In this document: piece after piece, positions 15,823 through 24,507 of the stretch
Layout: each line of letters begins with the position of its first letter
Position numbering within the stretch: the first letter of the stretch is position 1
DNA from: Paenibacillus eucommiae
GTDB taxonomy: Bacteria; Bacillota; Bacilli; Paenibacillales; NBRC-103111
Length of the DNA: 64,000 bases
NCBI RefSeq assembly: GCF_017874215.1
Contig: NZ_JAGGLB010000003.1
Coordinates: 186,001-250,000 of the forward strand
Direction of reading: 5' to 3'
Translations under genes and position numbers: made by a program
Notes under the pieces: model-generated
Database searches by the model: none
What the model was told of the DNA's origin: nothing
Seen by the model: only the letters and a program-made list of their open reading frames with translations

Positions 15823-15840
15823 ACTATATCTAGTTATAGT
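15823..15840. promoter_or_regulatory. MetR/CmbR-like dyad upstream of metE
   Basis: ACTATATCTAGTTATAGT has perfect ACTATA/TATAGT arms around a six-base centre. It resembles the TATAGTTNAAACTATA Met-box reported for LysR regulators of methionine genes in Streptococcus and relatives. It lies between the LysR gene and metE, about 100 bases before the metE start. Binding is inferred. Confidence 0.5.
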
Positions 15841-15863
15841 CAGGGGCTATATCAAGAAAAAGA

Positions 15864-16763
15864 TTAGGATATGACCTCCTCGAGCGCTTGAATATAGGCG
15901 ACTCCGAGCTTAGAGAGCGACACATTGCGGTGGGCAATCCAACCCACATTTATATTTTCCTCGCAATCCAAAGGCACTGGAATAATTTCATTGCCGTTCA
16001 AATCAGCACTCAGCACGCCTGTCGAAATCGTATACCCGTTCAAGCCAATCAGCAAATTAAAAAGCGTGGCCCGGTCATTCACACGAATGCTTTTTTTGTG
16101 CGTGATCGTACTCAGAATCTCTTCAGAAAAATGAAAGGAATTATATTCCCCTTGATCAAATGACAAGTACGGATAATGCTGAAGCTGCTCTATGGTCACG
16201 ATCGATTGCTTGGCCAGCGGGTTTTTGCTGCTGATGAAAATATGCGGCTTCGCCGTAAACAAGCTGTTGAATTGCAAATTCGCGTCTTTGAGCAGTTTGT
16301 TAATGACTTTTCCATTGAACTCATTCAGATACAGGATGCCGATTTCGCTGCGCAAGCTTTTGACATCTTCAATAATTTCGTAGGTTTTGGTCTCACGCAA
16401 AGCTAGCTCATATTCATCCTGGCCGTACTCTCTTACCAGATTTACAAATGCATTCACAGCGAATGCATAGTGTTGCGTGGATACCGAAAAATGCTGCGGG
16501 GAGGGCTTCGCGTTCAGATACCGGCTTTCTAGTAATTCTGCCTGCTCGACAACCTGGCGTGCGTAGCTTAAAAATTCAACACCCTCCTTGGAGAGTGAAA
16601 TCCCTTTATTGGATCGTTCAAAAATGGCAATCTGCATTTCTTCTTCCAGATCCTTAATGGCATTTGAAAGACTAGGCTGAGAAATAAACAGCCGCTTGGC
16701 GGCCTCATTAATAGACCCCTGATTAGACACCTCAATAACGTACTTTAATTGTTGCAGAGTCAA
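15864..16763 (-). CDS. LysR family regulator, probable regulator of metE
   Basis: 299 residues with an N-terminal helix-turn-helix (GSINEAAKRLFISQPSLSNA, then IKDLEEEMQIAIFERSNKG) and a periplasmic-binding-fold effector domain. The SLSNAIKDLEEE recognition helix is of the CysB/MetR-like branch seen in Gram-positive sulfur amino-acid regulators. The start is TTG with GGGGAG seven bases before it. Its own -10 (TATAAT on the minus strand, 16828-16823) is visible. Position next to metE and the dyad between them suggest it activates metE, perhaps with O-acetylserine, homoserine or homocysteine as effector. Confidence 0.85.
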   Translation of the reverse strand: MTLQQLKYVIEVSNQGSINEAAKRLFISQPSLSNAIKDLEEEMQIAIFERSNKGISLSKEGVEFLSYARQVVEQAELLESRYLNAKPSPQHFSVSTQHYAFAVNAFVNLVREYGQDEYELALRETKTYEIIEDVKSLRSEIGILYLNEFNGKVINKLLKDANLQFNSLFTAKPHIFISSKNPLAKQSIVTIEQLQHYPYLSFDQGEYNSFHFSEEILSTITHKKSIRVNDRATLFNLLIGLNGYTISTGVLSADLNGNEIIPVPLDCEENINVGWIAHRNVSLSKLGVAYIQALEEVIS

Positions 16764-16877
16764 AGAAATGCTCCCCTTAGAAATTCACATTGTATTGGAT
16801 GGATTGTCGATCCTTCTATATCTATTATACATGAACAACAAGTTCTGAGAGTAACCAAAACTATGTCTAAAAAATAT

Positions 16878-16907
16878 TAGTTTACATAACTAATATTATG
16901 TAAACTA
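16878..16907. repeat. Perfect 12-bp AT-rich palindrome upstream of the LysR gene
   Basis: TAGTTTACATAA (16878-16889) and TTATGTAAACTA (16896-16907) are perfect complements around a six-base spacer. A ten-base T-run follows on the plus strand after ten bases, so it could act as a terminator for plus-strand transcripts, but no plus-strand gene precedes it. It lies 50-80 bases upstream of the LysR -10 and might be an operator. Confidence 0.5.
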
Positions 16908-16962
16908 AACTGAGTTTTTTTTTCATTCTCACCTCTCCTACTCGATAATGCTTTGCAGTACC

Positions 16963-16994
16963 AAAAAGGCCACCGATGTTAATGGCGGCCTTTT
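16963..16994 (-). terminator. Intrinsic terminator of the rhamnose operon
   Basis: On the minus strand AAAAGGCCGCC (16994-16984) pairs with GGTGGCCTTTT (16973-16963) with one mismatch, followed by T. It lies about 80 bases past the rhaR stop. Confidence 0.78.
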
Positions 16995-17072
16995 CACCTA
17001 TGTTGTACCCATCTTTTTACATAACTTATAATATATCTTGACTCGAATTCATGGATTGCTCAGTTTACAAAG

Positions 17073-17834
17073 TTACACAGTTACAACGGTAATTCCCCGT
17101 TCTTGCAACTGCTCCAGCGTTTCCTTGGCTATGCGGCGATCTGTTATAATCACATCGATCTCGCTCAAATTGACAACATGGGTGAACGCTTGTACGCCGA
17201 ATTTGCTGGAATCCACAAGAAGTACAACTTCATCCGCCATACCGATCATCCGCTCTTTGATACGGGCTTGCAGTTCGTTGGATTCGCTGATTCCGCGGTC
17301 AAGGTGAACTCCCTTGCAGGATAGGAAAACTTTGTCTACATGGTAGGCATCAAGTGAGCGTTCGGCCAGTGGTCCAACAAACGATAAGGAGCGCTGTGCC
17401 AATATACCGCCTGTTGAAATCACTTCGATCTTCTCTTTACTGCTCAGCTCCGTTGCGACCTTGATTGAATTGGTAAGTACGGTCAGAGGAACGTCGGGTA
17501 CTTCCGCAGCCATATACCAAGCCGTCGAGCTGGCATCCAGAAGAATCCGATCATTAAGGCCTATTCGCTTGATCGCTTCCTGGGCTATCCGTCTCTTCTC
17601 TTCGGCGTGGATGATTTCCCGCTCGAAATAGGGAATTTCCGGCTGCTGGTCGTCCTTGACACTCACCGCTCCGCCATGCGAACGGCGAAGACGCCCGGCT
17701 TGCTCCAAGCGGTCCAGATCGCGGCGAATTGTCTCCTCAGTAACCAGACAGAGGTCGCTAAGCTCGGAAACCCGAATCGCCCCCCGCTCGTTAACCAAAC
17801 TTACAATTTTTTCATAACGCTCCGCAACTAGCAT
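17073..17834 (-). CDS. rhaR: DeoR family regulator of rhamnose genes
   Basis: 253 residues. N-terminal DeoR helix-turn-helix (AERYEKIVSLVNERGAI, TEETIRRDLDRLEQAGRLRR, HGGAV) and a C-terminal sugar-phosphate-sensing domain with DASSTAWYMA, TNSIKVATEL, STGG and VDSSKFG. B. subtilis has a DeoR repressor (RhaR/YulB) inside its rhamnose operon that responds to rhamnulose-1-phosphate. The same arrangement here, at the end of the operon 25 bases after rhaB, supports the name. AGAGG precedes the ATG. A CAAA-rich region upstream of rhaEW is the likely target. Confidence 0.85.
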   Translation of the reverse strand: MLVAERYEKIVSLVNERGAIRVSELSDLCLVTEETIRRDLDRLEQAGRLRRSHGGAVSVKDDQQPEIPYFEREIIHAEEKRRIAQEAIKRIGLNDRILLDASSTAWYMAAEVPDVPLTVLTNSIKVATELSSKEKIEVISTGGILAQRSLSFVGPLAERSLDAYHVDKVFLSCKGVHLDRGISESNELQARIKERMIGMADEVVLLVDSSKFGVQAFTHVVNLSEIDVIITDRRIAKETLEQLQERGITVVTV

Positions 17835-17859
17835 GGTTTACCTCTTTTCACTGACTTTA

Positions 17860-19335
17860 TTATTCGGCAATTCCCGTCAGCTTAACAAATCTATCGTAGG
17901 CATGACCCCAGGCTTCTTGTTCTTCAGGTTTATACTCAACAATAGGAAAAGAATCCCGAATAACTTGACGTGCTTCCCAAATATCTTTAAATACGCCTTG
18001 TGCGATCCATTGAACAGCCAGGTTACCAATAGCGCTGCCTTCCGAAGGGCCCGCCCATACCGGTTTGCCAATAGCATTGGCTGACCACTGGCAAAGCAGT
18101 GTATTTTGAATCCCTCCGCCAACCATATGCAAACCATTGAACTGTTGGCCGGATAAACGTTCGGTTATCTCAAACACAAAGCGATACTTCAATGCAAGGC
18201 TTTCCAGAATGCAGCGCACGATTTCCCCAACTGACTCAGGTGCTTGCTGTCCTGTCTGACGGCAATATTGAGCGATTCGGGCAGGCATATCTCCCGGGGC
18301 AAAGAACAGGGAATCGTCAGGATCAATGAAAGCGCTGAAAGGTTTAGCTGCTCCGGCCATTTGCACGAGCTCGGGGAAGGAATACGATTTCCCTGCTTTT
18401 TCCCAACCGCGGCGGCTTTCCTGCAAAATCCACAAGCCCATAATATTTTTGAGCAAGCGGTAAGTCCCCTCAACTCCACCTTCATTGGTAAAATTGAGCT
18501 TCTGTGACAATTCGTTAATTACAGGCTCCTGCACCTCAGTGCCCATTAAGGACCAAGTCCCACAGCTCAAGTAAGCAAAGGACTGATCCGTAGCAGGTAC
18601 TGCAGCTACTGCAGAGCCTGTATCATGCTCGGCCACCGCATAGACAGGAATGGATGGTATACCTAGCTCTTCACATACAGAAGCTTGCAGCATCCCAGCT
18701 TTGCTTCCAGGCTGCAATACATCGCCAAACCAGGAATCATGGAAACCCAGACGGTTGAAAAGTTCTTTATCCCATTGATATTTAATTGGGTTAAATAGTT
18801 GTGTTGTAGTAGCATTTGAAAATTCATTATGCATATTTCCAGTTAAGAAGTATCTAAGCAAGTCTGGAATCATAAGAAGCCTATTCCCCTCTTGCAACCA
18901 AGGGGAGTTAGCCTGTTTAAGCGCATAAAGTTGAAATATAGTATTGAATTGAAGAAACTGAATGCCTGTACTCGCGAAAATTTCCGAAGCCGGAAGTTCA
19001 GCAAACAACTTCTCCATTATATGATCCGTATGGTGATCCCGGTAATGATACGGGTTCCCGATAAGTTCACCGTTCTTGCCAATAAATCCGAAATCGACTC
19101 CCCAGGAATCGATACCGATACTTTCTACATCGATGCCTTGGGTTTTAGCGATTAACAGCCCTTGCTTGATCTCGTGATATAGCCGTAAAATATCCCAATG
19201 CAAGTGGTCGCCCACCTGCACCGGATCATTGGAAAACCGATGAAGCTCTGTAATCTCGATCTTGCCATCCGTCAAGCGGCCGAGCATAGCTCTTCCGCTG
19301 CTCGCCCCCAGATCAAATGCGACAATGTTTCCCAA
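17860..19335 (-). CDS. rhaB: L-rhamnulokinase
   Basis: 491 residues of the FGGY carbohydrate kinase family. It phosphorylates L-rhamnulose at O1 using ATP. N-terminal phosphate-binding loop FDLGASSGRAMLG, substrate region SIGIDSWGVDFGF and YRDHHTD, C-terminal ATP-site HMVGGGIQNTLLCQWSANA. The start codon appears to be TTG at 19335 with AAGGGTG seven bases before it; no ATG lies nearby in frame. It follows rhaA by 39 bases and precedes rhaR. Confidence 0.95.
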   Translation of the reverse strand: MGNIVAFDLGASSGRAMLGRLTDGKIEITELHRFSNDPVQVGDHLHWDILRLYHEIKQGLLIAKTQGIDVESIGIDSWGVDFGFIGKNGELIGNPYHYRDHHTDHIMEKLFAELPASEIFASTGIQFLQFNTIFQLYALKQANSPWLQEGNRLLMIPDLLRYFLTGNMHNEFSNATTTQLFNPIKYQWDKELFNRLGFHDSWFGDVLQPGSKAGMLQASVCEELGIPSIPVYAVAEHDTGSAVAAVPATDQSFAYLSCGTWSLMGTEVQEPVINELSQKLNFTNEGGVEGTYRLLKNIMGLWILQESRRGWEKAGKSYSFPELVQMAGAAKPFSAFIDPDDSLFFAPGDMPARIAQYCRQTGQQAPESVGEIVRCILESLALKYRFVFEITERLSGQQFNGLHMVGGGIQNTLLCQWSANAIGKPVWAGPSEGSAIGNLAVQWIAQGVFKDIWEARQVIRDSFPIVEYKPEEQEAWGHAYDRFVKLTGIAE

Positions 19336-19374
19336 AGGATATCACCCTTATTCGTTAATTGGATTCCGCCAGCT

Positions 19375-20631
19375 TCAGCGCTTAAGCAGTACTTCTTGCT
19401 CGTAGGCTTTAACCTCGGCGAGCCACTCTTCGCGTACGGGAACATTTTTGGACGCACAGTAATAGTCCCAGATAGCGCCGAAAGGATACGATTTGAACTC
19501 TTCTGTCAATGCCAGACGTGTTGTATAATCGCCTTCCAGTTCAGCTTTCTTCAAAGCTTCCACAGGATCCAGCATCGCCCGCAGAATCGCTTTGATTGTG
19601 TTGCGTGTACCGATAACCCAAGCTGCAACACGGTTAATGCTCGCATCGAAGAAATCCAGGCCGATATGTGTTTTACCTAACAGGTCGCCGCGCACCAATT
19701 CACGGCCAATATCGATCAATTCATCATCCAAAGTTACCACGTGATCGCTATCCCATCTCATTGGACGGCTGACATGCAGCAGAATGCCATCGGCGAATAA
19801 AGCAAGGGACGATAATTTGTTCGAGATCACTTCTGTCGGATGGAAATGTCCTGAATCCAGACAGATCAGCTTGTTGTTTTGGATACCATAGCCCATATAG
19901 AACTCATGGGAACCAACAACATAAGCTTCGGATCCAAGGCCGAACAGCTTGCTTTCAATCGCATCCAGATTATAGGCGGGATTAAGCTCTTCAGCAAATA
20001 CTTCATCCAAGGAATCTTTCAAGCGTTGTCTTGGAGCCATGCGGTCTGCGGGGACATCCTTAAAGCCGTCTGGTACCCAAATGTTCGTTACGCAGGTTTG
20101 ACCAAGCTGCTCGCCAAAATACGCTCCGATTTTTCTGGAAGCTTTGCAGTGATCAATCCAAAATTGACGAATTTCTGCGTCGGAATGACTTAGTGTAAAT
20201 CCATCCTTGGATTTCTCGTGGGAAAAGCAAGTCGGGTTGAAATCGAGACCTAATCCCTGCTCCTTACTCCAATCCACCCACTTCTGAAAATGCTTCGGTT
20301 CCAGCTTATCGATCTCAACTTTCTCATCCGTATCGGCATAAATGGCGTGAAGATTTACTTTATGCTTTCCTGGGATCAAAGAGAAGGCTTTCTCCAGATC
20401 TGCACGAAGCTGTTCAGGTGTTTGTGCCGCTCCGGGATAATTACCAGTTACGGATATACCACCGGTCAAATCCTGATCACGATTCAGAAATCCCTTTACA
20501 TCGTCGCCCTGCCAGCAGTGCATGGAAACTTTGATTTTTTCCAGCTGCTCGAGTACTTGATCCACATTGATGCCATGGGCTGCATACAGCTCTTTGGCTA
20601 ACTCATAATTTGCTTGAACGTTCTTATCCAT
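19375..20631 (-). CDS. rhaA: L-rhamnose isomerase
   Basis: 418 residues, matching the usual 419. Converts L-rhamnose to L-rhamnulose. Family landmarks: [37 protein letters not shown], and the metal-binding [11 protein letters not shown] and [20 protein letters not shown] lies eight bases before the ATG. It sits between the transducer-like gene and rhaB. No rhamnose mutarotase (rhaM) is found in this operon. Confidence 0.97.
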   Translation of the reverse strand: MDKNVQANYELAKELYAAHGINVDQVLEQLEKIKVSMHCWQGDDVKGFLNRDQDLTGGISVTGNYPGAAQTPEQLRADLEKAFSLIPGKHKVNLHAIYADTDEKVEIDKLEPKHFQKWVDWSKEQGLGLDFNPTCFSHEKSKDGFTLSHSDAEIRQFWIDHCKASRKIGAYFGEQLGQTCVTNIWVPDGFKDVPADRMAPRQRLKDSLDEVFAEELNPAYNLDAIESKLFGLGSEAYVVGSHEFYMGYGIQNNKLICLDSGHFHPTEVISNKLSSLALFADGILLHVSRPMRWDSDHVVTLDDELIDIGRELVRGDLLGKTHIGLDFFDASINRVAAWVIGTRNTIKAILRAMLDPVEALKKAELEGDYTTRLALTEEFKSYPFGAIWDYYCASKNVPVREEWLAEVKAYEQEVLLKR

Positions 20632-20676
20632 TTGTACAACTCCTCAACATTGATATTTGATAGGTTATTTGATAAG

Positions 20677-21048
20677 TTATTTGATTGGGTAAGCCATGAT
20701 TGACATGAGAGCATTCTCAGCCTGAGTCGCATCCAAGCGGCTGTATTGTACGATGATCGGGATATTACTCTTTACTTGAATCGCATAGGGAACACCAACG
20801 GGTATGGATGCTCCTTCTTTGTCTAAGAGCGCTGTGCGGATATGCTTTGTGCGTCGGCCCTGAACAACTTCGGTTATATCCTCAAGCGGATCACGATCCT
20901 CAAAGAAGATAGTGATGCTAAGGGATGCATCTTCGGAAGAGGTATTTAATACGCAAATCGATTCATGGCTGGTTAACGATCCAGAGCTAAACTCCGGAAT
21001 GTAACCGTCAGGGATAATCCATAGCTTTTCGCCTGTTGCTGCTGACAT
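20677..21048 (-). CDS. Sensory-rhodopsin-transducer (ASRT/DUF1362) family protein
   Basis: 123 residues, one all-beta domain. It matches the Anabaena sensory rhodopsin transducer family in order and spacing: GEKLWIIPDGYIPEFSSG, SHESICVLNTS, DASLSITIFFEDRDPL, GRRTKHIRT and the C-terminal PIIVQYSRLDATQAENALMS. In Anabaena the tetrameric protein binds a rhodopsin, but family analyses proposed that most members are small-molecule, probably carbohydrate, binding proteins near sugar metabolism genes. No rhodopsin is encoded in this window. Its place between rhaEW and rhaA, where B. subtilis-type operons have rhaM, suggests a rhamnose or rhamnulose-related role, which is inference. GGAG lies ten bases before the ATG. 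Confidence 0.85.
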   Translation of the reverse strand: MSAATGEKLWIIPDGYIPEFSSGSLTSHESICVLNTSSEDASLSITIFFEDRDPLEDITEVVQGRRTKHIRTALLDKEGASIPVGVPYAIQVKSNIPIIVQYSRLDATQAENALMSIMAYPIK

Positions 21049-21105
21049 GTGAAAGCATCTCCTCTATATAAATAGTCTCTTGCTCTTACTCTTGCTATCG
21101 TGCAA

Positions 21106-23175
21106 TTAACGAGTAAATGCAGCAGGTACACCGCCATCGATCGTCAGCATGCAGCCTGTTGTTTTATCCGATTTCGAAGAAGCGAAGAAGGCGATCCCTT
21201 CCGCAATATCACGCGGATAAATATTAACTAGCAGGGTTGTACGTTTGCGATAATATTCTTCCAATTGATCAGGTTCAATGCCGTAAGCAGCGGCACGTTC
21301 GTTACGCCAGGTTCCGTTCCAGATAGCAGAGCCTTGCAGGATCGCATCCGGCAGAATCGTGTTGACGCGAATGCCGAACTCTCCACCTTCTGCAGCGATG
21401 CAACGAGCCAGATGAGCCTCCAGTGCCTTAACTGAGCTATACGCCGAGGCGCTTTTACCGGCATAAATAGAGTTTTTGGAGCCGATGAACACCATGTTGC
21501 CGCCGATCGCCTGCTCTTTCATCAGAATGAACGCTTCGCGGGCAACGAGGAAATATCCGGTTCCGAGCACGTTCATGTTCAAATTCCATTCCTTCAAAGA
21601 CGTTTGGTCGAAGGGGCTGGAAGTGGCCAGACCTGCATTATTAACAATAATATCTACACCGCCATATGCAATTGAAGTTTCTGCATAAGCTGCTTTAATC
21701 ATATCTTCGTTTGTAACATCCATCTTCACTGCGATAGCACGGTTTTCTCCATATTTGGCATTAATATCTGAAGCAACCTTCTCAGCACCTTCAAGATTAA
21801 GATCTGCCAGTACAACATGGGCACCCTCAGAAACCAGTCGGCGTGCTGTCTCACTGCCGATTCCGCCTGCTCCACCAGTGATGAAAGCAATTTTGCGGGA
21901 AAACTCAGCTTCTGCAGGAGCCAGTGACAATTTGTAAAGCTCAAGCGGCCAATACTCAACATTGTAGGATTCGTTCGCGCTCAGGGATACGAATTGTCCA
22001 AGAGCTGTAGCACCTCTCATAACGGCGATGGCACGGTGATACAAGGCTCCGCTCACTTGAGACATTGCCCAGCTTTTTCCGGTATTGATCATGCCTACGC
22101 CTGGTATCAGGATCACGCGCGGCGCCGCTTCAAACATCACATCGCCATCGTTCTTGTTGCGGTCGAAGTAAGCTTTGTATTCTTCTTTGTATGCGGCAAT
22201 ACCTTCTTTAAGCTTGGCCTTAAGACCGTCGATATCATCAGCGTCCGGTGCCCAATCAATGAATAAAGGAACAACCTTCGTATGAACGAGGTGATCCGGG
22301 CAAGCAGCTCCAACCTGGGAAAGTGTTGCGGAATCTTGTCCACCTACGAATTGAAGAACGTCATCGGCATCGTCGAAAGAAAGAATCATCTTCTTCGCAT
22401 CGCTAACAGCACCGCGGATCGTAGGCATCACTTGTGCAGCAACGCTTCTGCGAACATCAGCAGCCAGGGCAGCATGCTTCACTCCGCCGAAAATTTGATC
22501 TTCCTTCACACGTGCTTTGATAAAGCTCTCTGCTTCGGTGATAATCTTGATGGTTTGAGCATAAGCCTCTTCTGAGGTTTCACCCCATGTGACTAAGCCG
22601 TGCTTCTCCATAAGTACAAGCTCAGCGTTAGGGTTGTTCAATACACCTTCTGCGATCATTTTGGATAATTTGAAGCCTGGACGGATATAAGGAACCCAAA
22701 CGAAACGATCACCGAAAATTTCACTAGCCAGTGCTTTACCGTTATCTGCGCAGCAAAGACTGATTATGGAATCGGGATGCGTGTGGTCAACGTGTTTAAA
22801 TGGAAGAAAAGCGTGGAGCAAGGTTTCAATAGAAGCACGCGGATGCTTGGCATCAATCATACAGTTCGCAAGATAAGCGACCATTTCTTCATCTGGCATT
22901 TCGTCTTTCTCAAACAAAGGACGGATATCATCCATACGTAAGCCTGTGAAATTAGACGCCTTCATCGTAGCAAGGTCAGAACCGCTGCCTTTAACAAACA
23001 TAACTTCTACGTCACGACCGCGAAAATCCTTTACGATCGTTTTGCTGGAAGTATTCCCCCCGCCATAATTGCACACACGACGATCTGTACCTATCAGATT
23101 GGAGCGATAAACCAATTGAGCAAGACCCGTAATTTGTTCTGCTGCTTTAGATGCTTCCCATAAACTTTGTACCAT
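21106..23175 (-). CDS. rhaEW: Bifunctional rhamnulose-1-phosphate aldolase / L-lactaldehyde dehydrogenase
   Basis: 689 residues from the ATG at 23175 (GGAGG seven bases before it), the same length as B. subtilis YuxG/RhaEW; the frame continues upstream but without a ribosome binding site. N-terminal class II aldolase domain (to about 420) with the metal-site HVDHTHPDS and the phosphate-site YGGGNTSSK. C-terminal short-chain dehydrogenase (about 425-689) with TGGAGGIGS for NAD and the catalytic YSSVK. It splits rhamnulose-1-phosphate into dihydroxyacetone phosphate and L-lactaldehyde and oxidises or reduces the aldehyde. First gene of the operon. Confidence 0.95.
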   Translation of the reverse strand: MVQSLWEASKAAEQITGLAQLVYRSNLIGTDRRVCNYGGGNTSSKTIVKDFRGRDVEVMFVKGSGSDLATMKASNFTGLRMDDIRPLFEKDEMPDEEMVAYLANCMIDAKHPRASIETLLHAFLPFKHVDHTHPDSIISLCCADNGKALASEIFGDRFVWVPYIRPGFKLSKMIAEGVLNNPNAELVLMEKHGLVTWGETSEEAYAQTIKIITEAESFIKARVKEDQIFGGVKHAALAADVRRSVAAQVMPTIRGAVSDAKKMILSFDDADDVLQFVGGQDSATLSQVGAACPDHLVHTKVVPLFIDWAPDADDIDGLKAKLKEGIAAYKEEYKAYFDRNKNDGDVMFEAAPRVILIPGVGMINTGKSWAMSQVSGALYHRAIAVMRGATALGQFVSLSANESYNVEYWPLELYKLSLAPAEAEFSRKIAFITGGAGGIGSETARRLVSEGAHVVLADLNLEGAEKVASDINAKYGENRAIAVKMDVTNEDMIKAAYAETSIAYGGVDIIVNNAGLATSSPFDQTSLKEWNLNMNVLGTGYFLVAREAFILMKEQAIGGNMVFIGSKNSIYAGKSASAYSSVKALEAHLARCIAAEGGEFGIRVNTILPDAILQGSAIWNGTWRNERAAAYGIEPDQLEEYYRKRTTLLVNIYPRDIAEGIAFFASSKSDKTTGCMLTIDGGVPAAFTR

Positions 23176-23300
23176 GATTATACCTCCGAGTTGATGTTTA
23201 TTTGGTTTTGATTTCATCTTATCATATTTGTTTTGTTTTGAATACAAAAAAAATCAAACACAAACAAAGATTTAACCAAAAATAAAAGGAAATCTATCAA
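23176..23300 (-). promoter_or_regulatory. Rhamnose operon control region with CAAA direct repeats
   Basis: An AT-rich stretch with repeated AACAAA and CAAACA units on the plus strand (23226-23275). On the minus strand TATGAT (near 23227-23222) is a candidate -10. DeoR-family repressors usually bind such T/G-rich direct repeats, so this is the probable rhaR target. Exact promoter elements cannot be fixed by eye. Confidence 0.45.
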
Positions 23301-23350
23301 CTGAGATTTTTCTGGTGAGATAAACGAAAATGTAGGAACATTCGTCGTTG

Positions 23351-24400
23351 TTAAGCGCTCTCATTACCAAAGAGCAATTCCTCGAATTTTTGGTGTACCC
23401 CGATTATTCCCCTGTCTGGATCGTAATTAGATAATACTGCTAATGTAAAACCGCTATTCATATACATATTCAGAAGCGCGCTAACCCCGGGAAATCCGCC
23501 ATTGTGACCGATGATCCGCTCTCCCTGCTTGTTCACATCCATAAATCCATACCCGTACTGCATTTGCATATCTGGGCCGAAAGATTTAAACTTATCGGTT
23601 GTAGCCAGGTTCGTCCATTCGGGACTAAGCAGCTTATTTGCACGAAGGGCGATGTCAAACTGGAGCAGATCTGCGACAGTCGAGTATCCTCCACCTGCTG
23701 GTCCTCCCTTTACGACATGCAAAAATACATTATTGCGCCAAGGACCTCCCTCCTCTGTGCCTAACCGGGTATACCCGGTTGCCAGGTTTGGTACGTCATA
23801 TTCCAGATCGTAACAGTCGGAGTTGTGCATATTCGCTGGTGTGTAAACATGCTCTTGCACAAATTCAAAATAGTCCTTCCCTGAAACTGCTTCGATGATC
23901 GCTCCTAGAATGATATACCCTGAATTACTATATGCCCACATCGTTCCCGGTTCGAACAAAAGCGGATCTTCAATAAATAGCGGAATGTAGTCATTCACGG
24001 TTTTTAAGGAGGTAAACCTGGCTTTAAATTTATCATTCCAGTAAAGACCAGCTCCCGATGTATGCGTTAGAAGCTGGTGAATAGTAATTTTATTGGCAAG
24101 CTCCGGAGGAAAATGAGGCAAGTACTTGCCGATTAAATCATTAACATGCAAGAGCCCATCTTGCGCTAGCTTCATAATGGAAACGGCGGTAAAGCTCTTG
24201 TTCAACGAACCAAGATTAAACTTGGTGTCTGTTCGGTTTGGAATGCTGTTTCCTTTGCTGGCCATACCAAAAGCATGTTTGTACAGGACTTCCCCGTGCC
24301 GCGCAACTAATACAGAGCCCGAAAACTTATCCTCGGCAACAAGATTTTCAATCGATGAATGAAGTTCAGTCAGATCAATTTCCGATAGTGTCATATTCAT
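23351..24400 (-). CDS. Serine hydrolase of the beta-lactamase/class C family
   Basis: About 349 residues. The catalytic SxxK is in LGSLNKSFTAV, the YxN motif in MWAYSNSGY, and the third motif HNGG in IGHNGGFPGV. No signal peptide or transmembrane segment is visible, so it is probably cytoplasmic and more likely an esterase or D-aminopeptidase-like enzyme than a beta-lactamase. The ATG at 24400 has GAGGCGG nine bases before it; the frame extends to 24451 without support. Substrate unknown. It stands alone between rhaEW and the PLP-type gene. Confidence 0.82.
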   Translation of the reverse strand: MNMTLSEIDLTELHSSIENLVAEDKFSGSVLVARHGEVLYKHAFGMASKGNSIPNRTDTKFNLGSLNKSFTAVSIMKLAQDGLLHVNDLIGKYLPHFPPELANKITIHQLLTHTSGAGLYWNDKFKARFTSLKTVNDYIPLFIEDPLLFEPGTMWAYSNSGYIILGAIIEAVSGKDYFEFVQEHVYTPANMHNSDCYDLEYDVPNLATGYTRLGTEEGGPWRNNVFLHVVKGGPAGGGYSTVADLLQFDIALRANKLLSPEWTNLATTDKFKSFGPDMQMQYGYGFMDVNKQGERIIGHNGGFPGVSALLNMYMNSGFTLAVLSNYDPDRGIIGVHQKFEELLFGNESA

Positions 24401-24507
24401 GATTTTGTACCGCCTCAATTCAACTTTTTTAGTATCGAATCTAACCCCCATGTATTCTATTTAGAGAATGGAATATCCTGCTAATTCAATCTCTATTACA
24501 CTATTTT

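Noticed and set aside
13435..15863. SAM riboswitch or T-box upstream of metE
   Set aside because: The 140-base gap is too short and lacks the conserved stem and T-box sequences.
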